This document shows, in pieces, positions 44,586-54,065 of a stretch of 64,000 nucleotides of DNA. The position numbers and the translations under genes are program-made. The notes beneath the pieces were generated by a model, which was not told where the DNA came from, ran no database searches, and worked only from the letters and a program-made list of their open reading frames with translations. Positions within the stretch are counted from its first letter, which is position 1. Every line of letters begins with the position of its first letter. Origin of the DNA: Comamonadaceae bacterium (lineage in GTDB: Bacteria > Pseudomonadota > Gammaproteobacteria > Burkholderiales > Burkholderiaceae_C); assembly GCA_013297875.1 (NCBI GenBank), contig JAAFIW010000009.1:1-64000 (forward strand), written 5' to 3'.

Positions 44586-44758
44586 GACTGCCACGCCAGG
44601 CGCAACACTATTCACAGATCGTTGGCCATTTCCTGGCGGTGAAAAACTCGAAGGAAATTGCTGGTGCTATCCAAGCTCACTTTGAGCGGCTAGAGCGCTA
44701 TCACGCGGAGCTGTTAGGGCTGGCAGTAGAAGTTGACGACGACATAAAAGAAAAGTAG
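44564..44758 (+). CDS. Small hypothetical protein coupled to the methyltransferase
   Basis: 64 residues, MAIDPALRLPRQAQHYSQIV and on to a helical, acidic C-terminus (EVDDDIKEK). It starts inside the last codons of the methyltransferase gene (22-base overlap), which is typical of translationally coupled partners. No family recognised. It could be a control or accessory protein. The next 120 bases up to pgk hold no gene. Confidence 0.6.
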   Translation: MAIDPALRLPRQAQHYSQIVGHFLAVKNSKEIAGAIQAHFERLERYHAELLGLAVEVDDDIKEK

Positions 44759-44879
44759 TTGCCATCCAGCAGTGATAAGCCACCACTCTGGCCCCTCGTG
44801 CTTTTCAGAGACATTTGGGTCTGCGATCGGGCAGGCCGCCTGAAGCGCGCATGGCCGTTCCGGCCCGAGTCTTCCGTCA

Positions 44880-46082
44880 TCAACTGGCCGACACCACAGC
44901 CCGCTTTTGCAAAATCTCAAACGCGGGCAGGGTTTTGCCTTCCAGCACCTCTAAAAACGCGCCGCCGCCGGTGGAGATGTAGTCCACGTCTTTTTCAATG
45001 CCGTATTTGGCAATGGCAGCCAGGGTGTCGCCGCCGCCTGCGATGCTGAAGGCTTTGGATTGCGCAATGGCCCGTGCAATGGTTTCGGTGCCGCCTGCGA
45101 AAGCGTCGAACTCGAACACGCCCACCGGGCCGTTCCACACAATCGTGCCAGCTTTGGCCAGCTGCGCGGCCAGGCGGGCGGCGGTTTGGGGGCCGATGTC
45201 CAGAATCAAGTCGTCGGGCTCTACATCCGCTGCTTGCTTGGTGGTGGCCAGGGCATCTGAAGCAAAGGTCTTGGCTGTGACCACATCTGTTGGAACGGGC
45301 ACCTCAGCCCCCCGCGCGAGCATGGCTTCCGTCACGGCTTTGGCCTCCATCACCAAATCCGCCTCGGCCAGGCTTTTGCCAATGGGCAAACCGGCGGCCA
45401 GCATGAAGGTGTTGGCAATGCCGCCGCCCACAATCAGCTGGTCGACCTTACCCGCCAGGGCTTGCAAGATGGTGAGTTTGCTGGACACCTTGGAGCCGCC
45501 CACGATGGCCACCAGCGGGCGCTTGGGGCTTGCCAGTGCGCGAGTGATGGCGTCCATTTCAGCGGCCAGCAGCGGCCCGGCGCAGGCCACCGGCGCAAAC
45601 TGCGCAATGCCGTAGGTAGACGCCTCAGCGCGGTGAGCGGTGCCGAAGGCGTCGTGCACAAAGATGTCGCACAGCGCGGCCATTTTTTGCGCCAGCGCGG
45701 CACTGTTTTTCTTCTCGCCGACGTTCACGCGGCAGTTTTCCAGCAGCACCAGTTCGCCAGGGGCAACCGTCACGCCATCAACCCAATTGGCCAGCAGCGG
45801 CACGGGCCGGTGCAGCAGCTCAGACAGGCGCTGCGCCACCGGTGCCAGCGAGTCTTGCGGCTGAAAGCTGCCCTCGGTGGGGCGGCCCAGGTGGGAGGTG
45901 ACCATGACGGCGGCCCCGGCGTCCAGCGCCATTTGTATGCAGGGCAGGCTGGCGCGGATGCGCGTGTCTTCGGTGATGTGGCCTGCATCGTCTTGCGGCA
46001 CGTTCAGGTCGGCGCGGATGAAGACCCGCTTGCCTTTGACAAGGCCTTGGGCACATAGATCGGAAAAGCGGATGGCGTTCAT
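44880..46082 (-). CDS. pgk: Phosphoglycerate kinase
   Basis: 400 residues. It transfers phosphate between 1,3-bisphosphoglycerate and ADP in glycolysis. The family motif [14 protein letters not shown] at the N-terminus, [23 protein letters not shown] and the C-terminal [13 protein letters not shown] and [10 protein letters not shown] are complete. Same strand as pyk, separated by the methyltransferase cassette. A dispersed repeat lies in its leader. Confidence 0.97.
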   Translation of the reverse strand: MNAIRFSDLCAQGLVKGKRVFIRADLNVPQDDAGHITEDTRIRASLPCIQMALDAGAAVMVTSHLGRPTEGSFQPQDSLAPVAQRLSELLHRPVPLLANWVDGVTVAPGELVLLENCRVNVGEKKNSAALAQKMAALCDIFVHDAFGTAHRAEASTYGIAQFAPVACAGPLLAAEMDAITRALASPKRPLVAIVGGSKVSSKLTILQALAGKVDQLIVGGGIANTFMLAAGLPIGKSLAEADLVMEAKAVTEAMLARGAEVPVPTDVVTAKTFASDALATTKQAADVEPDDLILDIGPQTAARLAAQLAKAGTIVWNGPVGVFEFDAFAGGTETIARAIAQSKAFSIAGGGDTLAAIAKYGIEKDVDYISTGGGAFLEVLEGKTLPAFEILQKRAVVSAS

Positions 46083-46114
46083 ATGCGGTGGACAGGGTTC
46101 AAGTTGAGATAATT

Positions 46115-46157
46115 GCTATGAAAAAAGTAGCTGCTTGAGCATATTTTATAAGGGCGG
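46115..46157 (+). repeat. Dispersed ~42-bp repeat, copy 16
   Basis: GCTATGAAAAAAGTAGCTGC then TTGAGCATATTTTATAAGGG. In the leader of pgk. Confidence 0.85.
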
Positions 46158-46231
46158 TTGGCTGTTTTCATGCAGAATTTAGTATTCCACCGAAAAGCAC
46201 GCACGCATGGTGACGGATGGCAGATTGACCG

Positions 46232-47386
46232 TCACCCAATCACCCCACCGCCCAAACAAACCTCCCCGTCGTACACCACCGCCGACTGCCCGGGCGTCAC
46301 GGCCCACTGGGATTGCTCGAAACGCAGCTCAAACTGCGTGCTCGAGGGGGCATCCACATGACACGCGGCATCTGCTTGCCGATAGCGTGTTTTGGCGGCC
46401 CGATCGCCCGGTGGGGGTGGGTAGCCTGCAACCCAGCTGGCATCTTGTGCGTCCAGTTGCCCGGACAGCAGCCAAGGGTGCTCATGCCCTTGCACCACCC
46501 ACAGCGTGTTGGCGGCTATGTCTTTGCGCGCCACAAACCAGGGCACGTGCTCGCCCACGCCGCGCAGACCTTGGGCATTCAGCGCTTTCAGTTGCGCGCC
46601 GGTGGCTTTGATGCCGCCGATCCCTAAGCCCTGGCGTTGGCCCAGGGTGTAGAAGCTCAGGCCGACGTGTTGGCCAATGGTGCGGCCGGTGTCGTCTTTG
46701 ATAGGCCCAGGCTCTTTGGCGATGTAGCGGTTTAAAAACTCGCGGAAAGGACGCTCGCCGATGAAGCAGATACCGGTGGAATCTTTCTTTTTTGCGTTGG
46801 GCAGGCCAATCTCGTCGGCAATGCGGCGCACCTCGGTTTTGCGCAGCTCGCCGACCGGGAATAGGGTTTTTGAAAGCTGGGCCTGGTTCAGGCGGTGCAA
46901 GAAGTAGCTTTGGTCTTTGGTGGCATCCAGGCCTTTGAGCAGCTCGTGCAGGCCGGTGGATTTGTTCAAGCGAACGCGGGCGTAATGGCCGGTGGCGATT
47001 TTTGTCGCGCCCAGGCGCATGGCGTGGTCTAAAAAGGCTTTGAACTTGATCTCGGCATTGCACAGCACATCGGGGTTGGGTGTGCGGCCCGCCTGGTACT
47101 CGCGCAGAAACTCGGCGAACACGCGGTCTTTGTATTCGGCGGCGAAGTTGACGTGCTCGATCTCGATGCCCAGCACATCGGCCACGCTGGCGGCGTCGAC
47201 GAAGTCCTGGTTAGACGAGCAATATCCGGAGTCATCGTCGCCCGACGCTCCGGGTCGGTCATCATCCTCCCAGTTTTTCATGAAGATGGCGACGACCTCG
47301 TAGCCCTGTTGCTTGAGCAGATGCGCGGTGACCGCCGAATCCACGCCGCCGCTCAATCCCACCACCACTTTGCCTGCTTTTTTCAT
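46232..47386 (-). CDS. mnmA: tRNA-specific 2-thiouridylase MnmA
   Basis: 384 residues. It thiolates U34 of tRNA-Lys, -Glu and -Gln. The PP-loop SGGVDSAV (residues 12-19), the catalytic Cys in NPDVLCN, and the persulphide Cys in [10 protein letters not shown] are visible. The insertion [20 protein letters not shown] near residue 45 is found in proteobacterial MnmA. Located 149 bases upstream of pgk on the same strand. Confidence 0.96.
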   Translation of the reverse strand: MKKAGKVVVGLSGGVDSAVTAHLLKQQGYEVVAIFMKNWEDDDRPGASGDDDSGYCSSNQDFVDAASVADVLGIEIEHVNFAAEYKDRVFAEFLREYQAGRTPNPDVLCNAEIKFKAFLDHAMRLGATKIATGHYARVRLNKSTGLHELLKGLDATKDQSYFLHRLNQAQLSKTLFPVGELRKTEVRRIADEIGLPNAKKKDSTGICFIGERPFREFLNRYIAKEPGPIKDDTGRTIGQHVGLSFYTLGQRQGLGIGGIKATGAQLKALNAQGLRGVGEHVPWFVARKDIAANTLWVVQGHEHPWLLSGQLDAQDASWVAGYPPPPGDRAAKTRYRQADAACHVDAPSSTQFELRFEQSQWAVTPGQSAVVYDGEVCLGGGVIG

Positions 47387-47448
47387 GTACCCGATTATCG
47401 GCAGTGCCCGTAAGCTGTGCGCAAATGTGGACGAATCAGGTTTTGATT

Positions 47449-47489
47449 GCTACTTATTTCATAGCTTCTACAGCAATAAACGCCTGGGC
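47449..47489 (+). repeat. Dispersed ~42-bp repeat, copy 17
   Basis: GCTACTTATTTCATAGCTTC then TACAGCAATAAACGCCTGGG. Between the mnmA start and the next terminator. Confidence 0.85.
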
Positions 47490-47516
47490 AACCGGCAATT
47501 TTGGCTTTACTTCAAC

Positions 47517-47545
47517 AAAAAAAGCGCCCCGCAGGGCGCTTTTTT
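47517..47545 (-). terminator. Intrinsic terminator of the hydrolase gene
   Basis: AAAAAAAGCGCCC, CGCA loop, GGGCGCTTTTTT. Symmetric enough to stop transcription from both sides. Confidence 0.9.
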
Positions 47546-47570
47546 AATGGCAGCGAGAGAGCGGTTGGGC

Positions 47571-48899
47571 TTACTTCACCGCGTCAAACAAACCCCGTGC
47601 CTGCGCGTGGCAGAACGGAGGGGCGTAGGTGCCATGGTAGTTGCCGTAGTAGGTGGCAAAGGCGGCTGAGGTCGGGTCAGTGGGTGCCCTGCCGTTGATG
47701 CCGAAGGCCGCTTGCACGGCGGCGTCCACGTCGACCGAGCTCACGTTGGTCAGGCCGCGGCTGTCAAAGTCGGCCTTCATCGGAGCCTGGTGCAGGGCCG
47801 GTGGCACGGTGGGGTCGCCCGCGCCGCCGCACAGCAGCGTGCGCGATTTGGGGTTCCACCCCAGCAAATCGTTTTTCCGGCCAGCCAGGAACAGCGGGTG
47901 CGTGGGGCTGGTTTGCGCCGCAGTGATGTAGTCGGCCTGGAACAGCGCGTCACGCGCCTGCACCGGTGTGCCGCCGCCGGGAAGCGCGCCAGTGGTCACC
48001 AGCGTGGTGAAGTCCAGCGTGGGGCTGGGCAGCAGGTTTTCGATGGTGGCCGCATAGGGTGCCTTGAAGACCTGGTTGACGTTGGTGTACTGGTCGCCAT
48101 ACACCTTTTGCCAGGCGGTGATGATGAAAGGCACGAAATACTGGTAGCCCGCAATCACCACGGGCGATTTCAAGCTGCCCGACAGGTTGTAGGGGCCCGC
48201 CAGGTGGGCACCGGCCACCACATTGATTTCGGCACCTAAGTCTTTCTCGATGGCGCGGTGTGCGGCCATGGAGGAATGTCCGCCTTGCGAGTAGCCGGTC
48301 AGCATGACCTTGCCTGACAGAGAAACGCTTTGCACCGCCGCCGTGGCACGCGCAGCGCGAATCGAGTCGATGATGGAGGTGGCCTCGGAGTCCGCATGCA
48401 GGTAGGGGTGAAAGCTGTAAGCCGATTTGGCATAGCCCAGGTAGTCGGTGGCCACCACAGCGTAGCCCTGCGCGGCGTACATGGCGGCTAGCAAAAAGGT
48501 TTCGCCATCGGTCGGATTGGCCAGGGTGCGGGGCTTTTGCACGTCGGTACCTTTGCCGTAGGCCACCAGTGGGAAGCTGCCGGTGCAGCCTGCTGCGCTG
48601 CCACTGGGCACCAGCATCACGCCGGAAGCGTTGGTGGCCTCGGCCCTGGCACCGATGGTTCGGTAGTTCAGCGCCACCACGCGCACGTCGCATTTGGCTT
48701 TGCCGCTGATCGGTTGTAGGCCCGAGCCGGCGGTGCCCGCATCAATTTGCGCCACCGTCAGGGTGGTGACGTTTTGCGATGTCTCCACCAAAGTGCCGCG
48801 CGGGTCGGGCGGCGGTGCAACAGGTGCATCGTCACTGCCGCCGCAGGCAGCCAGCAGGGTGGCCAGGGCGGTAGCCGTCAGAACAAAGCGGGTTTTCAT
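47571..48899 (-). CDS. Lipoprotein alpha/beta hydrolase (secretory-lipase-like)
   Basis: 442 residues from the ATG at 48899, supported by GGAG upstream. A lipoprotein signal MKTRFVLTATALATLLAACGG (Cys in LLAAC) anchors it. The nucleophile GYSQGGHSSMAAH lies near residue 210, and the later stretch KSRTLLCGGAGDPTVP holds the likely Asp. The layout resembles secreted fungal-type LIP lipases and bacterial relatives. Substrate is probably an ester; not determined. Followed by a strong terminator. Confidence 0.85.
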   Translation of the reverse strand: MKTRFVLTATALATLLAACGGSDDAPVAPPPDPRGTLVETSQNVTTLTVAQIDAGTAGSGLQPISGKAKCDVRVVALNYRTIGARAEATNASGVMLVPSGSAAGCTGSFPLVAYGKGTDVQKPRTLANPTDGETFLLAAMYAAQGYAVVATDYLGYAKSAYSFHPYLHADSEATSIIDSIRAARATAAVQSVSLSGKVMLTGYSQGGHSSMAAHRAIEKDLGAEINVVAGAHLAGPYNLSGSLKSPVVIAGYQYFVPFIITAWQKVYGDQYTNVNQVFKAPYAATIENLLPSPTLDFTTLVTTGALPGGGTPVQARDALFQADYITAAQTSPTHPLFLAGRKNDLLGWNPKSRTLLCGGAGDPTVPPALHQAPMKADFDSRGLTNVSSVDVDAAVQAAFGINGRAPTDPTSAAFATYYGNYHGTYAPPFCHAQARGLFDAVK

Positions 48900-49503
48900 G
48901 CAAGTCTCCAATCAAAGTAGGGTTTAGAACGCTCGTGCGATTTTTTTGGAATGTGCATGCTAAGACTGCAGCCGCCGTCCGCGTGAACGGGTAAACACGG
49001 GGATGTGACGCCGTGGTGACCCGCGACCAAACCCGCCTGGGCCATGAAAAAGGGCAGCCGAAGCTGCCCCTTGTGGCTTACCGCGTTCGGTTGAACCTAG
49101 AAACAGCAGTTGGACGCGCTCAAGTGGGTCGTCATGGGGTGGGCTGGCAAGGCGCGACAACGACGCAGGCTCTTGCCTGCTAGGAGGAGCAACGCCGCTA
49201 GCGCACGCCATGACGGCTCAATTGGGTGCGTAGCGCTCTCACCCAGTGGGTGAGGTCGCTCAACGTTACAAGCGTTTGATTTCATTGGAAAAAGTTACCG
49301 GGATAAGCGGTCAACTGCTGTTTCTAGGTTGAACCTAAGCCGGCAGAGCCGGAACCAAACAGGCAAGAAACGCGAGCGCACTCCTCTTGCAGGCACAAGC
49401 CTGCGTCGTCCACAGCCAAGCGCAGCGCAGGCAAGCCTGCTCTGGGCCTTGCCAGCCCACCCCATGACGACCCACTTGGGCGCGTCCAACTGCTGTTTCT
49501 AGG
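48900..49503. other. Long intergenic stretch between the hydrolase gene and ompW
   Basis: Holds the hydrolase leader, the terminator at 49047-49069 and the MITE-like pair at 49094-49505. No gene is supported. Confidence 0.7.
49047..49069 (-). terminator. Intrinsic terminator with UUCG-type loop
   Basis: On the minus strand GGGCAGC-TTCG-GCTGCCC is followed by five T. It lies beyond the MITE elements downstream of ompW and was probably that gene's terminator before insertion. Confidence 0.85.
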
Positions 49504-49505
49504 TT
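49094..49505. repeat. MITE-like element pair with 60-bp terminal inverted repeats
   Basis: The outer 60-bp ends (49094-49153, 49446-49505) begin AACCTAGAAACAGCAGTTGG and differ at one position only. A third end with the same 19 bases, inverted, sits at 49312-49330, so two elements seem to be joined (237 bp plus 175 bp). No transposase frame inside. The right end touches the ompW stop codon. Confidence 0.85.
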
Positions 49506-50172
49506 AAAAGCGGTAGCCGACCCCAAGGGAATAGCTGTTGGGGTTCAGTCGCATGTCCAGCGTTTGCCCGGTGGACAAGGTACCGGTGGTTTTCAGGAAG
49601 GTCTTGGTGTAGTGGGCATCGATGTACCAGGCCGAACCCAGGCTGAACACCATGCCCAGCTGCACGGTGGGCACCAGCTTGCTCTTGAAAGAGATGGTGG
49701 TGGCGGGGCCACCCGGGTTGGTGATGGCGGTCAGCACCGCCGTGCCCTTGGTGTCGTAAAAATTCGCATAGGTCAGCCCAGCTCCGACATAGGGCCTCCA
49801 GGCAGCGTCGGGTGCCATGAAGCGGTACTGCCCCAGCAAAGTGATGGGCAAGGCCTTGGTATCGGCCAACTTGCCAGCGCCTGCGATGGCACCGGCACCC
49901 GTGACCTGGTGCTTGAAGCCAAAGCCCAGCGGCACGCTGAGCGCCAAGTTGTCGGTCACCATGTAGTTCACCGCGCCGGTCAGCTGGGTGTTGCTGTTCA
50001 CGCTGGCCTGGGTGTTGGGCAGGCTGGGGGCTGTGAGGTTGCCGCTGCTGACTTGGGGTGACAGCTGGGTGACGCCAACCGAGGCGGACCAGCTACCGGC
50101 TTTTTGCGCCAGCGCCGGGCTGCCCAGCGCAACGGCCATGGCCGCAGCCACGAGGGAATAAGGGGTTTTCAT
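49504..50172 (-). CDS. OmpW-family outer-membrane porin-like protein
   Basis: 222 residues with a Sec signal peptide (MKTPYSLVAAAMAVALGSPALA) and an eight-stranded beta-barrel pattern; it ends GVGYRF with the C-terminal Phe needed for barrel assembly. OmpW proteins carry small hydrophobic compounds. The TAA stop is at 49504-49506 and abuts the right end of the MITE, which therefore inserted directly behind the last codon. Confidence 0.9.
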   Translation of the reverse strand: MKTPYSLVAAAMAVALGSPALAQKAGSWSASVGVTQLSPQVSSGNLTAPSLPNTQASVNSNTQLTGAVNYMVTDNLALSVPLGFGFKHQVTGAGAIAGAGKLADTKALPITLLGQYRFMAPDAAWRPYVGAGLTYANFYDTKGTAVLTAITNPGGPATTISFKSKLVPTVQLGMVFSLGSAWYIDAHYTKTFLKTTGTLSTGQTLDMRLNPNSYSLGVGYRF

Positions 50173-50208
50173 GTGTTGGACTCCTGTTGTGCCGGGGATT
50201 CGGTGGTG

Positions 50209-51426
50209 CTACCAGCCGGCGGCGCTGAGCTTCAGCGCCACAAACTGGGCCAACAATTGGTAGCCATAGGGCGTGAGGTGCACGCCGTCGGCAAAGGCAT
50301 AGCGGCTGGTGTCACCCGCAATGGTGCTGTTGGCGGTGCAGGTCAGCGAGCTGCCTTGTAACGGGTTCGCAGCGGATGTCGGGCTGCAAGCCGGTGCGGT
50401 AACGTTGGTCAGGCTGTATTGCGCTGGGTTGGCATTTTGGTCGCGGCCCTGGGCGTAGGCGTCCACCACGATCACGCCCGCCGTGCCCGCCAACCCGGCC
50501 TGCAAAGCCGAGTTGAAAGTGGTCACCATGGTGTTGACCAGGGCCCGGGTACCCGCGTCAAAGGTGGCGGCAAACGGGGTTTGGCTCACATCGGGCAGAT
50601 TGACCACAGCCACGTATTTGGCACCCTTGGCCACCACCAGCGTTTTCACATAACCGGCCAGCTCGGTCCCGGCTTGGGCCATGCCCTGCACGGCAGCGGT
50701 TGCGGCCGCATTGGTGGCTGTTGCGCCGCCGGGCGTGACAGCAGCCAGCACGCTGGGTGCCCAGCCCGCGATGGAGCCGGCCAATTGCGCGCCACCCCCA
50801 CCGGCCGCCGCGCTGGACACGCCATTGAGCTGCATGAAGACATCGTTGCCGCCCGCCATCACCGTCACCAACTCGGTGCCGCTGTAGCTGCCACCGGCGG
50901 CGCTCAGGTGGGTGTTCATTTGCGTGACCAGGGGCACGGCCATCAGGCCCAGGCCTGCGGCCTGCGCGGCCGCCGTGGTGCCTGCGACGCCGCCGCCAAA
51001 GGCAGCTGACACGGCGTTTTGCACGGCCAAGCTGTTGGGGCCGGCCGGGCTGGTCACGCGCGAGCTGCCTTGCGCGTAGTTGCGGCAAGCTGAAAAATTT
51101 TGTACCGGCGCGCCGGTAAAGCCGGGGAACAGCACCGAAGGCAGCCCGGTTTGTGCGGCGCAGGGCGCGGGCAGGCCGTATTGCGCGGCAATGCGCTGGG
51201 TCCAGTTCTGGGCGGTCGGTGAATTCACGCTCCATTGACCGCCGCCCAAAGCGGCAACCGTGCCCACCTTGTAGCTGCCGATGTCGCTCAGGCTGTCGCC
51301 AAAGCTGACCAACTGGGTGAAGCCCACACGGTTGCCTGCGGCGGTGCCCTCGCCGTCACTGCCGCCGCAGCTGGCCAATAACCAGGCACTGGCGGCTGCA
51401 AGCGCCACCCATTTAAATCTGCTCAT
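50209..51426 (-). CDS. GDSL/SGNH-type lipoprotein hydrolase
   Basis: 405 residues from the ATG at 51426 (AGGAG upstream). Lipoprotein signal MSRFKWVALAAASAWLLASC. Block I SFGDSLSDIGSY contains the catalytic Ser, and block V DGVHLTPYGYQ the Asp/His pair; both are intact. It would cleave esters at the cell surface or in the periplasm. Located between dacB and ompW on the same strand, 36 bases ahead of ompW. Confidence 0.88.
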   Translation of the reverse strand: MSRFKWVALAAASAWLLASCGGSDGEGTAAGNRVGFTQLVSFGDSLSDIGSYKVGTVAALGGGQWSVNSPTAQNWTQRIAAQYGLPAPCAAQTGLPSVLFPGFTGAPVQNFSACRNYAQGSSRVTSPAGPNSLAVQNAVSAAFGGGVAGTTAAAQAAGLGLMAVPLVTQMNTHLSAAGGSYSGTELVTVMAGGNDVFMQLNGVSSAAAGGGGAQLAGSIAGWAPSVLAAVTPGGATATNAAATAAVQGMAQAGTELAGYVKTLVVAKGAKYVAVVNLPDVSQTPFAATFDAGTRALVNTMVTTFNSALQAGLAGTAGVIVVDAYAQGRDQNANPAQYSLTNVTAPACSPTSAANPLQGSSLTCTANSTIAGDTSRYAFADGVHLTPYGYQLLAQFVALKLSAAGW

Positions 51427-51534
51427 GCTTGTCTCCTGAGAAATAGAACGGTCGTTCGCTTTAAACGCGCATCCTAGTGCGAAGACAGCCACCCACACAG
51501 CGGGTAACTACGGAAAACACCGCATGGGGCCCAG

Positions 51535-52947
51535 TCAGTCCTTGGCGACCCAGTCAATCAGCGCATCAAACGCGGGCCGCGCGGCCCCTGCGTTCGGGTG
51601 GTTGGCAATGGCCACCAACACATAGCGTTTGCCGCTGGCCGCGTGCACGTAACCGGCAATGGCCGCCACGTCACGCAGGGTGCCGGTTTTCAGGTGAGCC
51701 GAGGTTTTGGCCTTGCTGCGCTTCATGGTGCCATCCACGCCGGTCACGGGCAGCGAACTCATCAACTCCGGCATCACGCTGGAGCCCCAAGCGGTTTGCA
51801 GCATGCGGCCCAGGGCCTGGGCGCTGATGCGCTCTTTGCGTGACAGGCCGCTGCCGTTGTCAAACACCGGCGTGTCGGCTTCGCCAAAGCGGGCCTGCCA
51901 CCACTGGCGCATCCACAGCCGCGATGTCTCCAGAGAAGCCTGGCTGTTACCTTGCAAGCTGAGCGTTAAAAACAGCTGCTGGGCCATCACGTTGCTGCTG
52001 AATTTATTGATGTCGCGCACGGTGTCCAGCAGCGGTGGCGAGCTGATTTCCACGATGGGCTTGAGCGAAGCGGGCACTGTGCCCTCGCGCACCGCGCCGG
52101 TCAATTTGCCGCCCATTTCGCCCCACAAACCGGCCACGGCGCGCACCGCGTGGCTGCGTGGCTCGGCATAGGCCACGGGCCAGACCCGCTCGCCGCAGCT
52201 GGCCGGGTAGCTGCCGGCAAAGCGCAGGCGGGCCGGGTCGGTGAAATCGGCCTTCAAGGCGCTGCGCCAATCGCCGCAGTCGGTGTTTGACAAGGGCACC
52301 GTGGCCGGTACCTGCAAGCCCGACAGTGGCGGCTCGGTCTGCACATAGGCCACGCCGGCCGCCCGGTCGGGCACAAAGTTCACCACCAGGGCCTTGAAAT
52401 TGAGCAGCAGCGCGTCGGGGCTGGCGTTGTAGGGGCGCAGGGGCTCGCCGTCAAAATCAGCCGGGTCGGTGGGGGCGTCGGCAAACGCGCTGCGGTCCAG
52501 CACGATGTCGCCTTTGATTTGCGAAATACCCAGGCCCTGCACCCGCCGCAACAACAACCACAGGCGCTCTAACACCAGCTTGGGGTCGCCCTGGCCCTTG
52601 ATGTACAGGTTGCCATTGAGGGTGCCGTCTTTGATGATGCCTTCAACATAAACCGGCGTGCGCCAGACAAAGGCAGGACCGAGCTGATCCAGCGCGGCAT
52701 AGGTGGTGACCAGCTTCATCACCGATGCGGGGTTAACCGGCACCTGGCTGCGGTGGGCGATGCGAGGCGCGGTGCTGGCATCGGCGTCCACCACCAGCAC
52801 CGACAGGGCCTCACGCGGCACCTTCGCGCGGGCCAGCGCGGCTTCGAATTCGGGGGGCAGGGCTTGGGCGCATGCGCTGGCGGCCCAAGCCAGCCAGAAC
52901 AAGCCGCTGAGCAGGCGGCGGACACACGAAATAGCGGGGGTTTTCAT
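51535..52947 (-). CDS. dacB: D-alanyl-D-alanine carboxypeptidase/endopeptidase (PBP4 type)
   Basis: 470 residues with a signal peptide (cleaved near ASACA). Penicillin-binding motifs of family S13 are SVMK at residues 75-78, SSN in KFSSNVMAQQ, and KTG in AHLKTGTLRD. It trims or cuts peptidoglycan cross-links in the periplasm. Length and the large inserted domain between SxxK and SxN agree with DacB. Confidence 0.93.
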   Translation of the reverse strand: MKTPAISCVRRLLSGLFWLAWAASACAQALPPEFEAALARAKVPREALSVLVVDADASTAPRIAHRSQVPVNPASVMKLVTTYAALDQLGPAFVWRTPVYVEGIIKDGTLNGNLYIKGQGDPKLVLERLWLLLRRVQGLGISQIKGDIVLDRSAFADAPTDPADFDGEPLRPYNASPDALLLNFKALVVNFVPDRAAGVAYVQTEPPLSGLQVPATVPLSNTDCGDWRSALKADFTDPARLRFAGSYPASCGERVWPVAYAEPRSHAVRAVAGLWGEMGGKLTGAVREGTVPASLKPIVEISSPPLLDTVRDINKFSSNVMAQQLFLTLSLQGNSQASLETSRLWMRQWWQARFGEADTPVFDNGSGLSRKERISAQALGRMLQTAWGSSVMPELMSSLPVTGVDGTMKRSKAKTSAHLKTGTLRDVAAIAGYVHAASGKRYVLVAIANHPNAGAARPAFDALIDWVAKD

Positions 52948-53014
52948 GGCCGCAACTGTATCGTCTGCCGCGCGCGCCTCACCGGAGCCTGAATATGAAT
53001 GAAAAGTGGCACTC

Positions 53015-53055
53015 GCCCAGGTAAAACCTGCTCAAGCAGCTACTTATTTCATAGC
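53015..53055 (-). repeat. Dispersed ~42-bp repeat, copy 18
   Basis: Minus strand GCTATGAAATAAGTAGCTGC then TTGAGCAGGTTTTACCTGGG. In the divergent spacer between dacB and an EamA transporter gene. Confidence 0.88.
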
Positions 53056-53082
53056 ATCGACAACACCTCAGATAATGAAGCC

Positions 53083-54063
53083 ATGACCTTACCGCAACGC
53101 CAGTGGCCGTATCTTTCACCCCGCGCCACCGGCATTGCCGCCGCCCTCATCACCATCACCATCTGGACGGCCTTCATCATCATTGCCCGAGCCTCAGCCA
53201 AGGGCTCGCTGACGCCGTTGGACTTGGCGTTTGTGCGCATGCTGGGCGCGGGCACGGTGCTCTTGCCCTGGGGCTTCTGGCTGGTGCGCTCGCACAAGCT
53301 GCAAGGCTGGCTGGGCCTGTCGCCGCTGCCGTTTCGCATCACGGCCATTTGCGGCTTGTTTGGCGGCTTGTTGTATGCGCTGCTGGCCTACGCAGGGTTT
53401 TTCTACGCGCCTGCAGCCCATGCCTCGGTACTGATGCCGGGCAGCCTGCCGCTGTGGACAGCGCTGTTGGCGGCCGTGATTTTGAAAGACCGCATCACGC
53501 CAGCACGTGCGCTGGGGCTGCTGCTCATTGTGGGCGGTGGCCTGCTGGTGGGTGGGGCCAGTTTGTGGCGGGCGTTGTCGCAAGCGGCTTCCGGCGGTGC
53601 GGTGTTTGAAGGCGTGTTTCGCGGCGACCTGCTGTTCATGAGTGCGGCTATTTGCTGGTCAACCTACAGCGTGCTGGCACGCAAGTTTGGGCTGGATGCG
53701 GTGAAGGCCACGATTGCCATCACGGTGTTTGCGGTGCTCACGTTCATGCCGGCCTATATTGCGCTGGTGGCCTTGGGTCAGGTGAAAACCGGCCTGCTGA
53801 CGGCACCCTGGCCCGAGGTGACGTTTCAAATCTTCATGCAAGGCATTGGCTCAGTGGTGATCTCGGGCATCACCTTTACCAAAATGATCCAGCACTTCGG
53901 CCCGGTGCGCTCCACCATGATGACGGCGCTGGTGCCAGGCCTGTCAGCGCTGGGCGCGGTGGTGTTTCTAGGTGAGCCGCTGCACTGGAACCTCCTGGCC
54001 GGGCTGGCGCTGGTGACGGCGGGAATTGTGTTTGGCGTGCGGGCGGCGCAAAAGGCCGCTTGA
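53083..54063 (+). CDS. EamA/DMT-family transporter
   Basis: 326 residues from the ATG at 53083; the frame reaches back to 52999 through the repeat. Ten helices in two EamA halves, starting ALITITIWTAFIIIARASAK. The second half holds the EamA end motif GEPLHWNLLAGLALVTAGI. Substrate unknown. Convergent with the glutathione peroxidase gene. Confidence 0.87.
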   Translation: MTLPQRQWPYLSPRATGIAAALITITIWTAFIIIARASAKGSLTPLDLAFVRMLGAGTVLLPWGFWLVRSHKLQGWLGLSPLPFRITAICGLFGGLLYALLAYAGFFYAPAAHASVLMPGSLPLWTALLAAVILKDRITPARALGLLLIVGGGLLVGGASLWRALSQAASGGAVFEGVFRGDLLFMSAAICWSTYSVLARKFGLDAVKATIAITVFAVLTFMPAYIALVALGQVKTGLLTAPWPEVTFQIFMQGIGSVVISGITFTKMIQHFGPVRSTMMTALVPGLSALGAVVFLGEPLHWNLLAGLALVTAGIVFGVRAAQKAA

Positions 54064-54065
54064 TT

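Noticed and set aside
49094-49505. Two small secreted protein genes
   Set aside because: Frames of about 60-85 residues exist there but overlap long inverted repeats and change frame between the arms; no ribosome sites.
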